Assembly (NCBI GenBank): GCA_964626905.1
Contig: CAZVHA010000001.1
Location: forward strand, 310,001-374,000
Direction: 5' to 3'
DNA: 64,000 bases
From: REEB52 sp964626905
GTDB lineage: Bacteria; Chlamydiota; Chlamydiia; Chlamydiales; SM23-39
Shown: positions 45,190-53,696 of the stretch, piece by piece
Numbering within the stretch: the first letter of the stretch is position 1
Layout: every line of letters starts with the position of its first letter
Program-made: the position numbers and the translations under genes
The notes under the pieces: model-generated
Told to the model about the DNA's origin: nothing
The model's database searches: none
What the model saw: the letters and a program-made list of their open reading frames with translations, nothing else

Positions 45190-45978
45190 TCAATGGACAG
45201 TAATTGTTTCTTGAACGGTGCTGAAGGGACCCGAAACGAGCCTGTTTTTACTATTGAGGAGTTCGAGGCGAATGGTGTGGCGCCCCTTGCTAAGGCCGTA
45301 GATATAGTAGGGCTGCCAGGTGGTGATTGATTGGATCTCTTGGCCATCAATCAAGAGGCGCACCTTATAGCCGTCCGGGCTGAGAACGGCATTCGAGAGG
45401 TAAAAATCGAGGAGGATCGGTTTTTCCGCTTGGAGGGGCATGAGCGAACTTGGTTCGTTATAAGTGAGATAGGGGACGGACAAATCGATTTGAGTCCCCT
45501 TTTGTTCGCCTACATAAAACTGAAGGGAGGCAAAGGTATTGTCCCCTTTCAAACTCTCTCCAAAGGATCTTGCCGGAAACATCCGAATAGTGTGTGGGCC
45601 AGAGCCCAAGCGGTAGGGAATTTTGAATTTATAGCTGGTATCGTAATAGTAGCCCGACTCATCAAAGGGGTCGATTGCCGGCTCATTGATCGGGAAATAG
45701 GGGTGATCGTCGATGATGACGTGGACCGTTTGCCCCATTTTTGAGACGGCCACTTCCGATGCTCTCTCAAATGAAGAAGCGGCGCCAAGGGCAAACCCAT
45801 CAATTCTGAATTGGATAAAAACGGGGGGATTCAGCACCTCTCCACCCTGAGGTAGGGCAATTTTCAATACGATGGTGCTCGATTCTGGGGTCCTTGGGAC
45901 GGCTTGTACGCGAATGGAGTCATCCGCCGCAATATGGGCGATGGTAAAAAAGAGAAGGGGGCATAACTTTGCAAGCAT
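45190..45978 (-). CDS. Secreted beta-rich protein, unknown
   Basis: 262-aa protein with a signal peptide (MLAKLCPLLFFTIAHIAADD) and a beta-rich mature part with repeated HTIRM/HTIRLEL strands (GSGPHTIRMFPA and KGRHTIRLELLNSKN), which suggests two immunoglobulin-like domains. Likely periplasmic or envelope-associated. The family is not recognised. The terminator side runs into A/T-rich DNA before the 456-aa gene; upstream lies the repeat at 46021-46270. Confidence 0.65.
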   Translation of the reverse strand: MLAKLCPLLFFTIAHIAADDSIRVQAVPRTPESSTIVLKIALPQGGEVLNPPVFIQFRIDGFALGAASSFERASEVAVSKMGQTVHVIIDDHPYFPINEPAIDPFDESGYYYDTSYKFKIPYRLGSGPHTIRMFPARSFGESLKGDNTFASLQFYVGEQKGTQIDLSVPYLTYNEPSSLMPLQAEKPILLDFYLSNAVLSPDGYKVRLLIDGQEIQSITTWQPYYIYGLSKGRHTIRLELLNSKNRLVSGPFSTVQETITVH

Positions 45979-46020
45979 AACCCCCTTCTACGGCCTGAAA
46001 TAAATATTTGCAAGCGCCAT

Positions 46021-46270
46021 ACACAAGCGAACTCAAAAGTTGGGAATTTGCCAAGGAGGCGCCCCAAATTTGAGGAAGGCGTAGCCGACGTCGAAGACCC
46101 CGGGGTCCCCGAAAACGCATCGTTTTTGGGGTAAGGTCGTTGCAGCTAAACTTAAAAAGTTTAGCGCCGGGGTCCCCGAAAACGCATCGTTTTTGGGGTA
46201 GGGTGCAGACGAACTCAAATTTGGTGGCTGCCCGACGTCGGCAAAAACCAACTGTTGAGTTCACTTGTGT
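46021..46270. repeat. Composite palindromic element, family A copy 1
   Basis: Outer arms of about 55 bp are imperfect reverse complements (ACACAAGCGAACTCAAAAGT on the left; the right end reads ACTGTTGAGTTCACTTGTGT). Within them is a core TGCCAAGGAGGCGCCC on the left and GTGGCTGCCCGACGTCGGCA on the right that is shared with 62863-63011. The interior holds two identical direct repeats of 34 bp (46100-46133 and 46167-46200), each itself near-palindromic (CCCCGAAAACGCATCG, then TTTTTGGGG), around a small hairpin CTAAACTT/AAGTTTAG. The right edge is 5 bp from the stop of the next gene. Confidence 0.9.
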
Positions 46271-46274
46271 ATAT

Positions 46275-46643
46275 TTATGATGCGCGTCTGCTCTCAGCAA
46301 GGAGCCCTGCACCCGCTATACTTGTAGCAGCCCCGGCAATGGTCGTCGCAACCCCTGCAACTAAATATTTTGCTAAATAGTTCATGGGCATGAGCGGTGT
46401 ACTATAAACATACCACGGTGCACCCCCAGCTAATGAGAGACCTGACAGAGCGCTATTGAGCCCTAGAGCCATTCCCGCCATTGTGGCGCCAATGACCATC
46501 GCAAGCGCGCCAAGAGCGATCAGTGTGATCGCGATCGTCCTTTGGTTCTCTTGAAACCAATTTTTCCATTGGCAAACCGCACTATTCTCTTGGATCTCTT
46601 GGGATCTTTGATTGTCTTGAGTTGCTAAAACATTACTTTTCAT
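46275..46643 (-). CDS. Inc-like protein with two hydrophobic hairpins
   Basis: 122-aa protein with a polar, Gln/Asn/Ser-rich N-terminal 30 residues and then two strongly hydrophobic Gly/Ala-rich blocks, about 34-60 (IAITLIALGALAMVIGATMA) and about 90-115 (LVAGVATTIAGAATSIAGAG). This bilobed plan with a short polar head is that of inclusion-membrane proteins. Start at ATG 46643, behind an AAGGATG ribosome site; an upstream ATG at 46688 is in frame but less likely. The stop lies 5 bp from the repeat element. Confidence 0.65.
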   Translation of the reverse strand: MKSNVLATQDNQRSQEIQENSAVCQWKNWFQENQRTIAITLIALGALAMVIGATMAGMALGLNSALSGLSLAGGAPWYVYSTPLMPMNYLAKYLVAGVATTIAGAATSIAGAGLLAESRRAS

Positions 46644-46787
46644 AATAAATACATCCTTTTCTTGCTTTAAAACGGCATAAAGATACAAAAATACAAATTA
46701 AAACAAAACAAAAATGAACTAAATGAATAAATAACAGAACGTAATAAATTCTTGAACAAAAATGGAGCTCTTGGTTAGATCAAGCTC

Positions 46788-47261
46788 ATGAGTTTTCAAA
46801 AATTTTTTCAATTTTTTTTGATTTTAGGGACGGCTCTATTGATGCTCGCCCTCTTTCAGTTCTTTCAGGGGGGAAATGGGGCGATAGAAGGGGGACAGCA
46901 CTACAATCTTTTGTCTCAAAATACCAACACCTATTTAGGCCCGAATCAAAAGGTTCCAGCAAATTCCGACTTTGTGAGGGTCCAAATTCTTTTGTACAAC
47001 GATCCCGATCCGAAGGGGGTTACGATCCGAAGCGCTACATTCGATGGCACTGAGATTCCGTTAAAACCGCGGGATATTTATGGGTTTCGGGGGCAAGCGA
47101 GTTTTCAAAAAAGGGGTGGAAAGTACTTGTTGAAATGGGTGGTCGATCGAAACCAGGGCGATTGGCCGCGAACGGTTGAGCATGAAGAAGAGGTGATCCT
47201 CTCTCCTTTGGACCTATGGATCCAAATTGCCATTGTCGGGGGCAATGCCGAAATCTCTTGA
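46788..47261 (+). CDS. Membrane-anchored protein, unknown
   Basis: 157-aa protein with one N-terminal membrane helix (about 5-26, FFQFFLILGTALLMLALFQF) and a beta-rich domain with VRVQILLYNDPDPKGVTI. Probably faces the periplasm. No family recognised. It converges on the lipase-like gene with 3 bp between stops. Confidence 0.6.
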   Translation: MSFQKFFQFFLILGTALLMLALFQFFQGGNGAIEGGQHYNLLSQNTNTYLGPNQKVPANSDFVRVQILLYNDPDPKGVTIRSATFDGTEIPLKPRDIYGFRGQASFQKRGGKYLLKWVVDRNQGDWPRTVEHEEEVILSPLDLWIQIAIVGGNAEIS

Positions 47262-47264
47262 CCA

Positions 47265-47948
47265 TCAGGAGAGCCAAGAGGCCACTTGATCCACCACTTT
47301 TTTAGAAAAGAGGAGACTCATATGTCCCAAATCGCGAAAGCAGTGGGACCTGTGATTGGGATAGATCTCAGAAGAGCTTGGAATGACGACGAGATCGGTC
47401 TTTGTTGCGATGTGAAAAAAGCGAATCCCCTTTGATTCTGCAATTTTTTCTCGAATCTCTCTTAAGGTGGGTGAGCCAAGGCACATCTCTTTTGCATTTT
47501 TCCCAATTCCCATATCGGCCATGCTCGTTCCAAAAAAAGGGGAGGCGATCGTGATGATATCGGTAATGGTATTGGGCGGGGCAAATTCAGTTGCATATAA
47601 GGCGCAGACGAGCCCTCCCATGGAATGGCCGATGAGGATGAGCTCTTTTTTTTTCGTCTCTTTTTGAATTTGCTCTGCTTTTTTCTCAAGCTGTTTTGCA
47701 TAAGCCGCGAGGGGAGAAAAAGGGGGGGTAAGATCGATCGTATAGATGGGGCCAAATCCCAAAGCTTCAAGCCGCTTTTTGAAAAGAAACCAGATTGAGG
47801 AGGAATACAAATAGCCGTGAACCAAAAGAATGGGCTGCCCATTTCCCCGAATGGAATATTGAATGGGGATACACCGGAGAGTAAGACTTGCGAAAGCGGC
47901 AAAAGTCTCAAAGAAAATCGCGTGCGCCCAATCCCGAATCTTTTTCAT
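47265..47948 (-). CDS. Alpha/beta hydrolase, lipase/esterase-like
   Basis: 227-aa protein with the nucleophile elbow GHSMGG (about 106-111, in LILIGHSMGGLVCALYA), the oxyanion region LLVHGYLYSSSIW, the acid residue near ATKTDLVVIP and a late HMSLL histidine. The N-terminus is moderately hydrophobic. It resembles triacylglycerol-lipase-like or acyltransferase-like serine hydrolases; substrate unknown. Its ATG overlaps the manA stop by 4 bp, so it is co-expressed with manA. Confidence 0.82.
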   Translation of the reverse strand: MKKIRDWAHAIFFETFAAFASLTLRCIPIQYSIRGNGQPILLVHGYLYSSSIWFLFKKRLEALGFGPIYTIDLTPPFSPLAAYAKQLEKKAEQIQKETKKKELILIGHSMGGLVCALYATEFAPPNTITDIITIASPFFGTSMADMGIGKNAKEMCLGSPTLREIREKIAESKGIRFFHIATKTDLVVIPSSSEIYPNHRSHCFRDLGHMSLLFSKKVVDQVASWLS

Positions 47949-48880
47949 AACGCTATTCTAATTCTCAACGCTTGGCATTTCCCTTGAAAATCGATCGATT
48001 TTGCAGCTGCCGGGACGAGGTAAGTCATCCCCAATTGAAACGGCTCTTGATTCCCATCGACCGAAATCACCCCTTTCCCCTCCAGACAGAAGAAAATTTG
48101 GAACGATTTGGGGATGGGAGCTACATGCAGCGCATCAAAGATATCGATCCTCTCGACGAGAAAAAAGGGGGTGACGAGCAAAGTGACGAGTTGATGGTGC
48201 AAATCGCTGCTCAAATGGTGCGGCTCCACTTTAGCCGAGTGTTGATCGTCAAACCGAATGGCCGCAAGTCCCTCTTTGATGTGGAGCTCTCGATCTCTGC
48301 CCCAATCGTAAAGGCGATAAGTCGTATTCGAATTTTGCTGCACTTCATAGAGAAAACTCCCCGCACAAATCGCATGCACCCTTCCCCCGGGAATAGAGAT
48401 GATCTCCCCTTTTTTTAGCTCGAATTTTTCCAAGAGCTTTTCTACTCCCCCCTTTTGGAGCGCTTTGGCAAACTCTTTTTCATTCACCTCTTTCTTAAAT
48501 CCAGCATAGACAACGCTATCCGCCAATGTGACCCACATCTCATCTTTAGGCTCCCCTTTTAAAGCAGGCGCTGTAGTCCGATCGGGATGGACCTGGATGC
48601 TCAAATTCTCCTTTGCGTCGATGATTTTAGCCAAAATCGGAAACCGCTCAAACGACTGCCCTTCACCCAAAAGCTCCTCCCCCATCTCTTCGACAAGTTG
48701 GTGGAGCCTCTTTCCCTTGAGCGGGCCATTTAAAACCACACTCATCCCCTCTTCCCTATCGGAAATTTCCCAACTTTCGGCAATTTTAGGCAAATCGCTC
48801 TCGCGAGAGGGAAGCGATCGGATCTTCTCTCCCCCCCAAACATAGGTTTGATAGACCGGTTTAAATCGGATCGGATACAC
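47945..48880 (-). CDS. manA: Mannose-6-phosphate isomerase, class I
   Basis: 311-aa zinc enzyme interconverting mannose 6-phosphate and fructose 6-phosphate. Starts YPIRFKPVYQTYVWGGEKI, with zinc ligands in SIQVHPDRTTA and the following glutamate in KDEMWVT, and ISIPGGRVHAICAGSFLYEV. The short length matches the small bacterial type. Four bases separate its start from the stop of the YihY-type gene upstream. Confidence 0.93.
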   Translation of the reverse strand: MYPIRFKPVYQTYVWGGEKIRSLPSRESDLPKIAESWEISDREEGMSVVLNGPLKGKRLHQLVEEMGEELLGEGQSFERFPILAKIIDAKENLSIQVHPDRTTAPALKGEPKDEMWVTLADSVVYAGFKKEVNEKEFAKALQKGGVEKLLEKFELKKGEIISIPGGRVHAICAGSFLYEVQQNSNTTYRLYDWGRDRELHIKEGLAAIRFDDQHSAKVEPHHLSSDLHHQLVTLLVTPFFLVERIDIFDALHVAPIPKSFQIFFCLEGKGVISVDGNQEPFQLGMTYLVPAAAKSIDFQGKCQALRIRIAL

Positions 48881-48884
48881 TGCT

Positions 48885-49817
48885 TTAGCCTCCTATTTTG
48901 GGCCCTTGGTTAATAATATACTTATCTACCGTCTGATAGGCATGGCTCAGGGTCGCCCCAAATAAAAACAGACACCAACTCAATTGGAGCCACACCAAGA
49001 AAAGGGGAACCGCTGCGATGCTGCCGTAAATTGACCCATAGCGCGAAACGCCCATCTGAAAATAGAGATATCCCCACTGAACAAGAAGGTAAATCGTCCC
49101 CATAATTACCCCTCCAAAAAGGGCTGATTGAATGAAAACGCGTTTATGGGGAATAAAAAAGTATAAAAATGTGAAAAAAAACCAAAAGAGACAGTAGGGC
49201 AAAAACTCGATGAAAAAGGAGAGCCAGCCAATGGCCCCTTTGGAAAGTGGCAATTGGCGAATCACCATTTCTATCTGTTCGACTAAAAACACCGATATAC
49301 TATTCGCTATCAGAAAAAAAATAGGGGTGAAAAGGATTAAAACAAGGGAATCTAAAACCATCCGGACCCATTTTTTCTTCTCTTGCACTTTCCAGATAGA
49401 ATTGACGATCTTTTCTAAGTTGCCAATCAAAAAGTAGATCGAAAGACCCAAAAGGATCACTCCGAAAGTCGCAATCCCTTTCTCCTTCGTCTGATTGAAC
49501 AGGTTGTCCGCATATTTAAATAGCTCGGTAAAAACCACATTTTGTTCGGGAAAATAGTCCAAAATCTCCTGTTGCGCCCTCTCATGAATCCCGATCCACC
49601 TCGTTAAGGCAAAGACAATGGCCAAAATGGGGACAATCGACATCACCGTATAGTAGGTCAAAGAAGAGGCCCTCCAAGAACATTGGTTTTCCCTATATTC
49701 TTTCACGGCGAGAATAAGGACCCGAACCATTTTGAAAAAAAAGCGCCCCTTCCTCCCTCTTTCCAGGGAAAAATTCCACAAACGGAGGAAAAAGGAGCGG
49801 CGCAACTTCTCTAGCAT
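48885..49817 (-). CDS. YihY/BrkB family membrane protein
   Basis: 310-aa inner-membrane protein with about six helices and the family signatures SWRASSLTYYTVMSIVPILA, GAIGWLSFF and the ending WLQLSWCLFLFGATLSHAYQ. Once annotated as ribonuclease BN, now regarded as a membrane protein of unclear transport role. First in a run with manA and the hydrolase. Confidence 0.9.
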   Translation of the reverse strand: MLEKLRRSFFLRLWNFSLERGRKGRFFFKMVRVLILAVKEYRENQCSWRASSLTYYTVMSIVPILAIVFALTRWIGIHERAQQEILDYFPEQNVVFTELFKYADNLFNQTKEKGIATFGVILLGLSIYFLIGNLEKIVNSIWKVQEKKKWVRMVLDSLVLILFTPIFFLIANSISVFLVEQIEMVIRQLPLSKGAIGWLSFFIEFLPYCLFWFFFTFLYFFIPHKRVFIQSALFGGVIMGTIYLLVQWGYLYFQMGVSRYGSIYGSIAAVPLFLVWLQLSWCLFLFGATLSHAYQTVDKYIINQGPKIGG

Positions 49818-49829
49818 TTTTTTTGTATA

Positions 49830-50636
49830 TCAGAGAAAAGGATTTTGTAAATGACCCATTGCTTCGGGGTGGTGCTTTTCGAGCCATTTGGCAAAAGCCC
49901 GTACCGAAGTCTCCCACTCCTCTTTTTGCCTTTGGAGGCTCTTCAAACGGGGATCGTAATAGAGCCTTCCCGGATCGAGATGGAAAATCTTTTCCCCGAT
50001 ATAGCCCCAGTTGTGCTCCACGTCGCTATCGCCATCTACAATCCCCCTCAATATCCGCTCCCTCACCTGAGCAGCAAAAGCATCGATCTCCTTCACCAAC
50101 CCCTCCATCCCTTTTCCCGCAAAAACCGCCTCAAGACCCGCGTAAAAAGGCTCTCCCTTCCTCTGCAAGACAAACGGAGTCTGATTGAGGTCGATCTCAA
50201 ACGCAAGCGTCGCAGGCCCAACCGTTTTGATGATCGGAAGAGCGTTTGTCTTACCCTTGTGCAAGTAGAGGATCTCTTCTCCAAATTCTAGGCGGGCAAT
50301 CTCGTAGCTGTGCTCGAAAAAATGGCGCCTTAAATCTCTTTTTGAGCGCTCTTTTTTCTTGATTGCAAAAGCGTACCAAGGCATTTCTAAATACCTTTTA
50401 TTAAAAAACTTGAGCACATATTTTTCATCTTCACTCGCAAAGACAAAGCACTGTCTTCCCTTGCCGATGTAGTGAAAGGGTCTTTGAAAAATGGCTTCGA
50501 ACTCTTTGGGAAGGGGCGCCTCTTCTTTTTCGCTTAAAAAAGTTCGGATTGCCCCCGGAGAAAAGCCCTTTGTCTCGATATGGGCGATTGAAGCGAGGCA
50601 GAGGGCAATCAAAAAAGGGAAAAGGAGACGTCTCAT
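49830..50636 (-). CDS. Secreted kinase-like protein
   Basis: 268-aa protein with a signal peptide (MRRLLFPFLIALCLASIAHI). The mature part shows a protein-kinase-like layout: glycine-rich IGKGRQCFVFASEDEKYVLK (57-76) with the candidate ATP lysine K76, and a catalytic-loop-like RGIVDGDSDVEHNWGYI (197-213) followed by FHLDPGRLYYDP (218-229), where HND-like residues and a DxG-like DPG occur in order. Export of a kinase fold from the cytoplasm is unusual. Start at ATG 50636; an upstream ATG at 50657 would extend the signal peptide. Activity is unproven. Confidence 0.62.
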   Translation of the reverse strand: MRRLLFPFLIALCLASIAHIETKGFSPGAIRTFLSEKEEAPLPKEFEAIFQRPFHYIGKGRQCFVFASEDEKYVLKFFNKRYLEMPWYAFAIKKKERSKRDLRRHFFEHSYEIARLEFGEEILYLHKGKTNALPIIKTVGPATLAFEIDLNQTPFVLQRKGEPFYAGLEAVFAGKGMEGLVKEIDAFAAQVRERILRGIVDGDSDVEHNWGYIGEKIFHLDPGRLYYDPRLKSLQRQKEEWETSVRAFAKWLEKHHPEAMGHLQNPFL

Positions 50637-50706
50637 GGAAAAAAGTATATCTAGCATGAAAAATTTGGCTCAAGTAAAATACCCGCTTTAACTTTGAGAG
50701 GTGCAT

Positions 50707-51216
50707 ATGATGAGGGCTGTTGTCTCTATTTGCTATTTGCTTTTCTTGACTCTTTGCCCGCTCGGGTACGGGGCGATCATTAAAAAGGCACCCCCCAAAC
50801 CGGTCGAACTCTTATGGAACGATCTCCCCTGCTCAGAACAAGATCGGGCAGATATTTATGAGATCGTCTCCACGGTCGCTGACAAGGGGAAGATCAACCT
50901 TTTGATCAACCATCAGTCTGATTTGAGAGAAAAAGGGGCGAGAATTGAGCATGTCCATCCCCTCAAATTCTTCTCGGTGATCCTTTCAAATCCTCACCTG
51001 AAACGGTGCATGAATGTCATTTGCGATGACTATTTTAAACGGACCAATTTTGTGGGCGATCTCGTTTCGGCTCTGAAGCGCGAAGCGGAGCGAGGGAAAA
51101 CGCTCATCTATTTGAATGAGTTTGGAAGTGCCATTGGAGTTCCCCCTGAGTCATTGAGGGGGTATTTTGATTCCAAAGACTGGGAAAACATGATCTATTA
51201 CCTCATTCGGCAGTGA
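50707..51216 (+). CDS. Secreted small protein, paralogue of next gene
   Basis: 169-aa protein with a signal peptide (about 1-22, MRAVVSICYLLFLTLCPLGYG) and a helical mature domain containing ARIEHVHPLKFFSVILSNPH. The next gene has a related segment (NGIKHLHPFTLLIAMPKDA). The start is ATG 50707 (another at 50710). No family recognised. Four bases separate it from its partner, so they form a pair. Confidence 0.65.
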   Translation: MMRAVVSICYLLFLTLCPLGYGAIIKKAPPKPVELLWNDLPCSEQDRADIYEIVSTVADKGKINLLINHQSDLREKGARIEHVHPLKFFSVILSNPHLKRCMNVICDDYFKRTNFVGDLVSALKREAERGKTLIYLNEFGSAIGVPPESLRGYFDSKDWENMIYYLIRQ

Positions 51217-51220
51217 TTTT

Positions 51221-51895
51221 ATGGAAGTGACTTTAGATCCGTCCGATCGCTCTGAGAGGGAGCCAGAATCTTATGAGAAGGGGGGAGAAAAGCTCTTTTG
51301 GGCCTCTGCTTTCATTGCTAGCGCCGTGGCCGTCCATGCAGTGGTGAAAAAAAAGAGGGTGTATAGTTTTTCGCCGCCGGTTCTTATGAGTGGGGGAGGA
51401 GAAGCGAGAGGGATTGAAGAAGTTATTCCCGAAAAGCCACCAGAAGCAGTTCCCAAATGCCCACTCCCTTCGGCCGGGGAAGAGAAAATAGTTCGAGATC
51501 TCTTCACCAATTTAGCTACTTTAGGAGACTCTGCTTTAGGAGTCATTAAGTTGGGTCTAAAGAAAACCGAACTCAAGGGATGGGGCAATGGAATCAAACA
51601 TCTCCATCCGTTCACCTTGTTAATCGCTATGCCGAAAGACGCTATTCGCACAATCTTTTCGCGACGAATCATTACTAGGCCAAAATCGGAGTTCACAAAG
51701 AACCTTTTAGAAAGTATCCGTAACCAGTGGGTTAAGGATAACATTCTTCCCCTTTTGCCTGATTTTGCAGAAAAGATGGGGAGGAAAAGAGAAGAACTCG
51801 AAGATCGTTTCACCCAGTTGATGCAACAGCCCGATCAAGGCTTTGATTGGTGTGTAGAGTTCGTCCATTATCTGTACGATATAAAGAGCGGGTGA
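51221..51895 (+). CDS. Membrane-anchored protein, paralogue of previous gene
   Basis: 224-aa protein with a charged N-terminus, a hydrophobic segment at about 26-44 (KLFWASAFIASAVAVHAVVK), a Gly/Pro-rich linker and a C-terminal helical domain related to the preceding protein (HLHPFTLLIAMP). Its last 86 bp overlap the convergent glycosyltransferase gene. Start ATG 51221, five bases after the previous stop. Function unknown. Confidence 0.62.
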   Translation: MEVTLDPSDRSEREPESYEKGGEKLFWASAFIASAVAVHAVVKKKRVYSFSPPVLMSGGGEARGIEEVIPEKPPEAVPKCPLPSAGEEKIVRDLFTNLATLGDSALGVIKLGLKKTELKGWGNGIKHLHPFTLLIAMPKDAIRTIFSRRIITRPKSEFTKNLLESIRNQWVKDNILPLLPDFAEKMGRKREELEDRFTQLMQQPDQGFDWCVEFVHYLYDIKSG

Positions 51896-53159
51896 GATCT
51901 CCGATTGTATCGGGAGTGACCACTTTTGCGCCTCTCAACTTTTGCAAGTAGACGGCGCTCGCCGCTTCCCATCCGGGGATGCCGTGTAAGAGTTCTTGCC
52001 CTTTTTTCGCCTCGGAGTGGATCCACATCTCCCCTGTACTTACGCACATGAGTTCCATCGCCGTTTGCCCTCCTGACCTGGTGCAATTGATATTGCTCCG
52101 ATAGAAAAGGGGGGCGATCACCTGTTCGTCTTGGAAGGAAAAGGGGATAATGGAGAGATTTTTAGGATAGTTCTTCATTCTCGAGGCGATCTCGGCACAT
52201 TTTCGAAAGAGAGTCTCTTCCCCCTCTTTGTGATCGGCGCAAAAGACAAAAATGTGGGTTTTTGTCTTCGGAAATTCTTTCGCAAGGGCCGCAAATTTCT
52301 TTGCATAGCGAAAAGTCGCCTCACTCGCGGGCTGCGATCCCAAAAGAACTGTGATCATTTTATCAGATGGGTCGATGGTAAAATCGACTTCCCCCGGTTT
52401 TACTTTCGCTCGGATTCCCCCCTTTTCATAGCTCTTGCGCATCAACCGGATCTCTTCCGCGTTTTTGTAACGGACCGAAATCTTCATTGAAGAGAGTGGT
52501 TTTCCCTTCCCCTTAAAAAGCAAAAAGGCCTGACGAACATAGACATCTTCTAAGTTGATCTCTTTTTCAGATAGCTTGCAGGTCTTTTGCCAAAATTCCT
52601 CCGCGCTCTCCCCATTTTCTAAAAGAGGGGCAATCGTCGTCAGTTTGATCAGCTTCCTATTTTTCTTGGAAAGCTTGCGGATCGGGCGGAAGAAATGGGT
52701 CGCCTTTTTTGTCGGCATATCGACCAGCACTTTTTCCAATTTCACCTGTTTTTTCCTCTTGCGGTTGTAAATGCGAAGCGCTTTTACAATGGCCGAAGTA
52801 CAAAGAGGTTGCGTGTCGATCACCGCGTCGATGTCCTCTTTAAAAAAGGTGTAGAGAGCGTAGAAAAAAATGACGGGATGTAAAAAAATATCGGTGATGA
52901 ACTGGCCCCAAACATAAAAAGCTTGGACAGAGACATTCCCCTTCATTTGCGCCTGGTTCCACGAATTGATGCAATACCTCCCAAAGGGCCCCCAAATCCA
53001 GTCCCTCAAGAGATCTTTTCGGACAATTTCGATATTTGGATGTTTTACCAAAACTTCCTGCTCTTTCGCCTTTGCCGTTTGAAGTAATCCTCCTCCCCCG
53101 CTTGATGTGATGATTAAGATCTTTTTCAATTCTGGTTCGGTCGGTTGTTCAATGGACAT
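51810..53159 (-). CDS. MGDG-synthase/MurG-like glycosyltransferase (GT28-like)
   Basis: 449-aa glycosyltransferase. The N-terminal TSSGGGGLLQTAKAKEQEVL resembles the GGGHxxAA loop of the MGDG synthase family, followed by a nucleotide-sugar domain with the conserved NCTRSGGQTAMELMCVSTGE. This fits transfer of a sugar to diacylglycerol or a related lipid. A membrane-associated enzyme without clear helices except FLHPVIFFYALYTFF at about 91-105. The 3' end overlaps the previous gene by 86 bp. Confidence 0.72.
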   Translation of the reverse strand: MSIEQPTEPELKKILIITSSGGGGLLQTAKAKEQEVLVKHPNIEIVRKDLLRDWIWGPFGRYCINSWNQAQMKGNVSVQAFYVWGQFITDIFLHPVIFFYALYTFFKEDIDAVIDTQPLCTSAIVKALRIYNRKRKKQVKLEKVLVDMPTKKATHFFRPIRKLSKKNRKLIKLTTIAPLLENGESAEEFWQKTCKLSEKEINLEDVYVRQAFLLFKGKGKPLSSMKISVRYKNAEEIRLMRKSYEKGGIRAKVKPGEVDFTIDPSDKMITVLLGSQPASEATFRYAKKFAALAKEFPKTKTHIFVFCADHKEGEETLFRKCAEIASRMKNYPKNLSIIPFSFQDEQVIAPLFYRSNINCTRSGGQTAMELMCVSTGEMWIHSEAKKGQELLHGIPGWEAASAVYLQKLRGAKVVTPDTIGDLTRSLYRTDNGRTLHTNQSLDRAVASTG

Positions 53160-53215
53160 GCAAAAATCTCACCTTATGCTTATAAGTTCCTATCTAAATG
53201 GGAAGCTTTCTTCTG

Positions 53216-53608
53216 TCAAGCCCCAATCACGCCGCTCATGACGAGAAAGGAGAGGAGCTTCATCCCTGTGTGAATCAAGAAAAGCCGAAACGATCCCTTC
53301 TCCCACAAAACGGAACTGATTTGAGTCGTTGCGACAAAGCCGAGCCAAAAGCAAAACCCGACAAACATCCCATCTGCCACCGTCGTCACTTCCAAATATC
53401 CCTCAAACAGGGCTAAAAAGTAGGCGATGATCAGCGAGACAATGAATGCATAGATGAGAGTAGCGATACTCGGGGCCGCCTCTTTTGTCTTTTTTATCCT
53501 TATCCAAGCGGGCCCAAAAAGCCACTTAGAGTACCAAAAAAATCCGATAACCATGTTGAGAAGAGCTGCAATAAATACAGTAAGCCAATCGACTTGAATA
53601 TGATCCAT
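53216..53608 (-). CDS. DUF1761 family membrane protein
   Basis: 130-aa protein with four membrane helices and the DUF1761 features FIAALLNMVIGFFWYSKWLF, GPAWIR and the last helix ending in SGVIGA. Function unknown across the family. Stand-alone between the glycosyltransferase and the NCS2 permease, with a GGAGGAAA ribosome site on its own strand. Confidence 0.82.
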   Translation of the reverse strand: MDHIQVDWLTVFIAALLNMVIGFFWYSKWLFGPAWIRIKKTKEAAPSIATLIYAFIVSLIIAYFLALFEGYLEVTTVADGMFVGFCFWLGFVATTQISSVLWEKGSFRLFLIHTGMKLLSFLVMSGVIGA

Positions 53609-53696
53609 CTTTTCCTCCTTCAGGGGTAAATAAAGAATATTATCATTAAAGGTGGATTTTTTGCCTTCAAATTCACAAATTTCTTATACTTGAACG

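Noticed and set aside
46100..46200. Two identical 34-bp units read as a possible CRISPR array
   Set aside because: Only two units, the spacer between is itself a hairpin, and no cas genes are in the window.
45920..46312. Minus-strand frame through the 46021-46270 repeat
   Set aside because: Its codons are generated by the palindromic repeat and its two 34-bp direct repeats; no start with a ribosome site.
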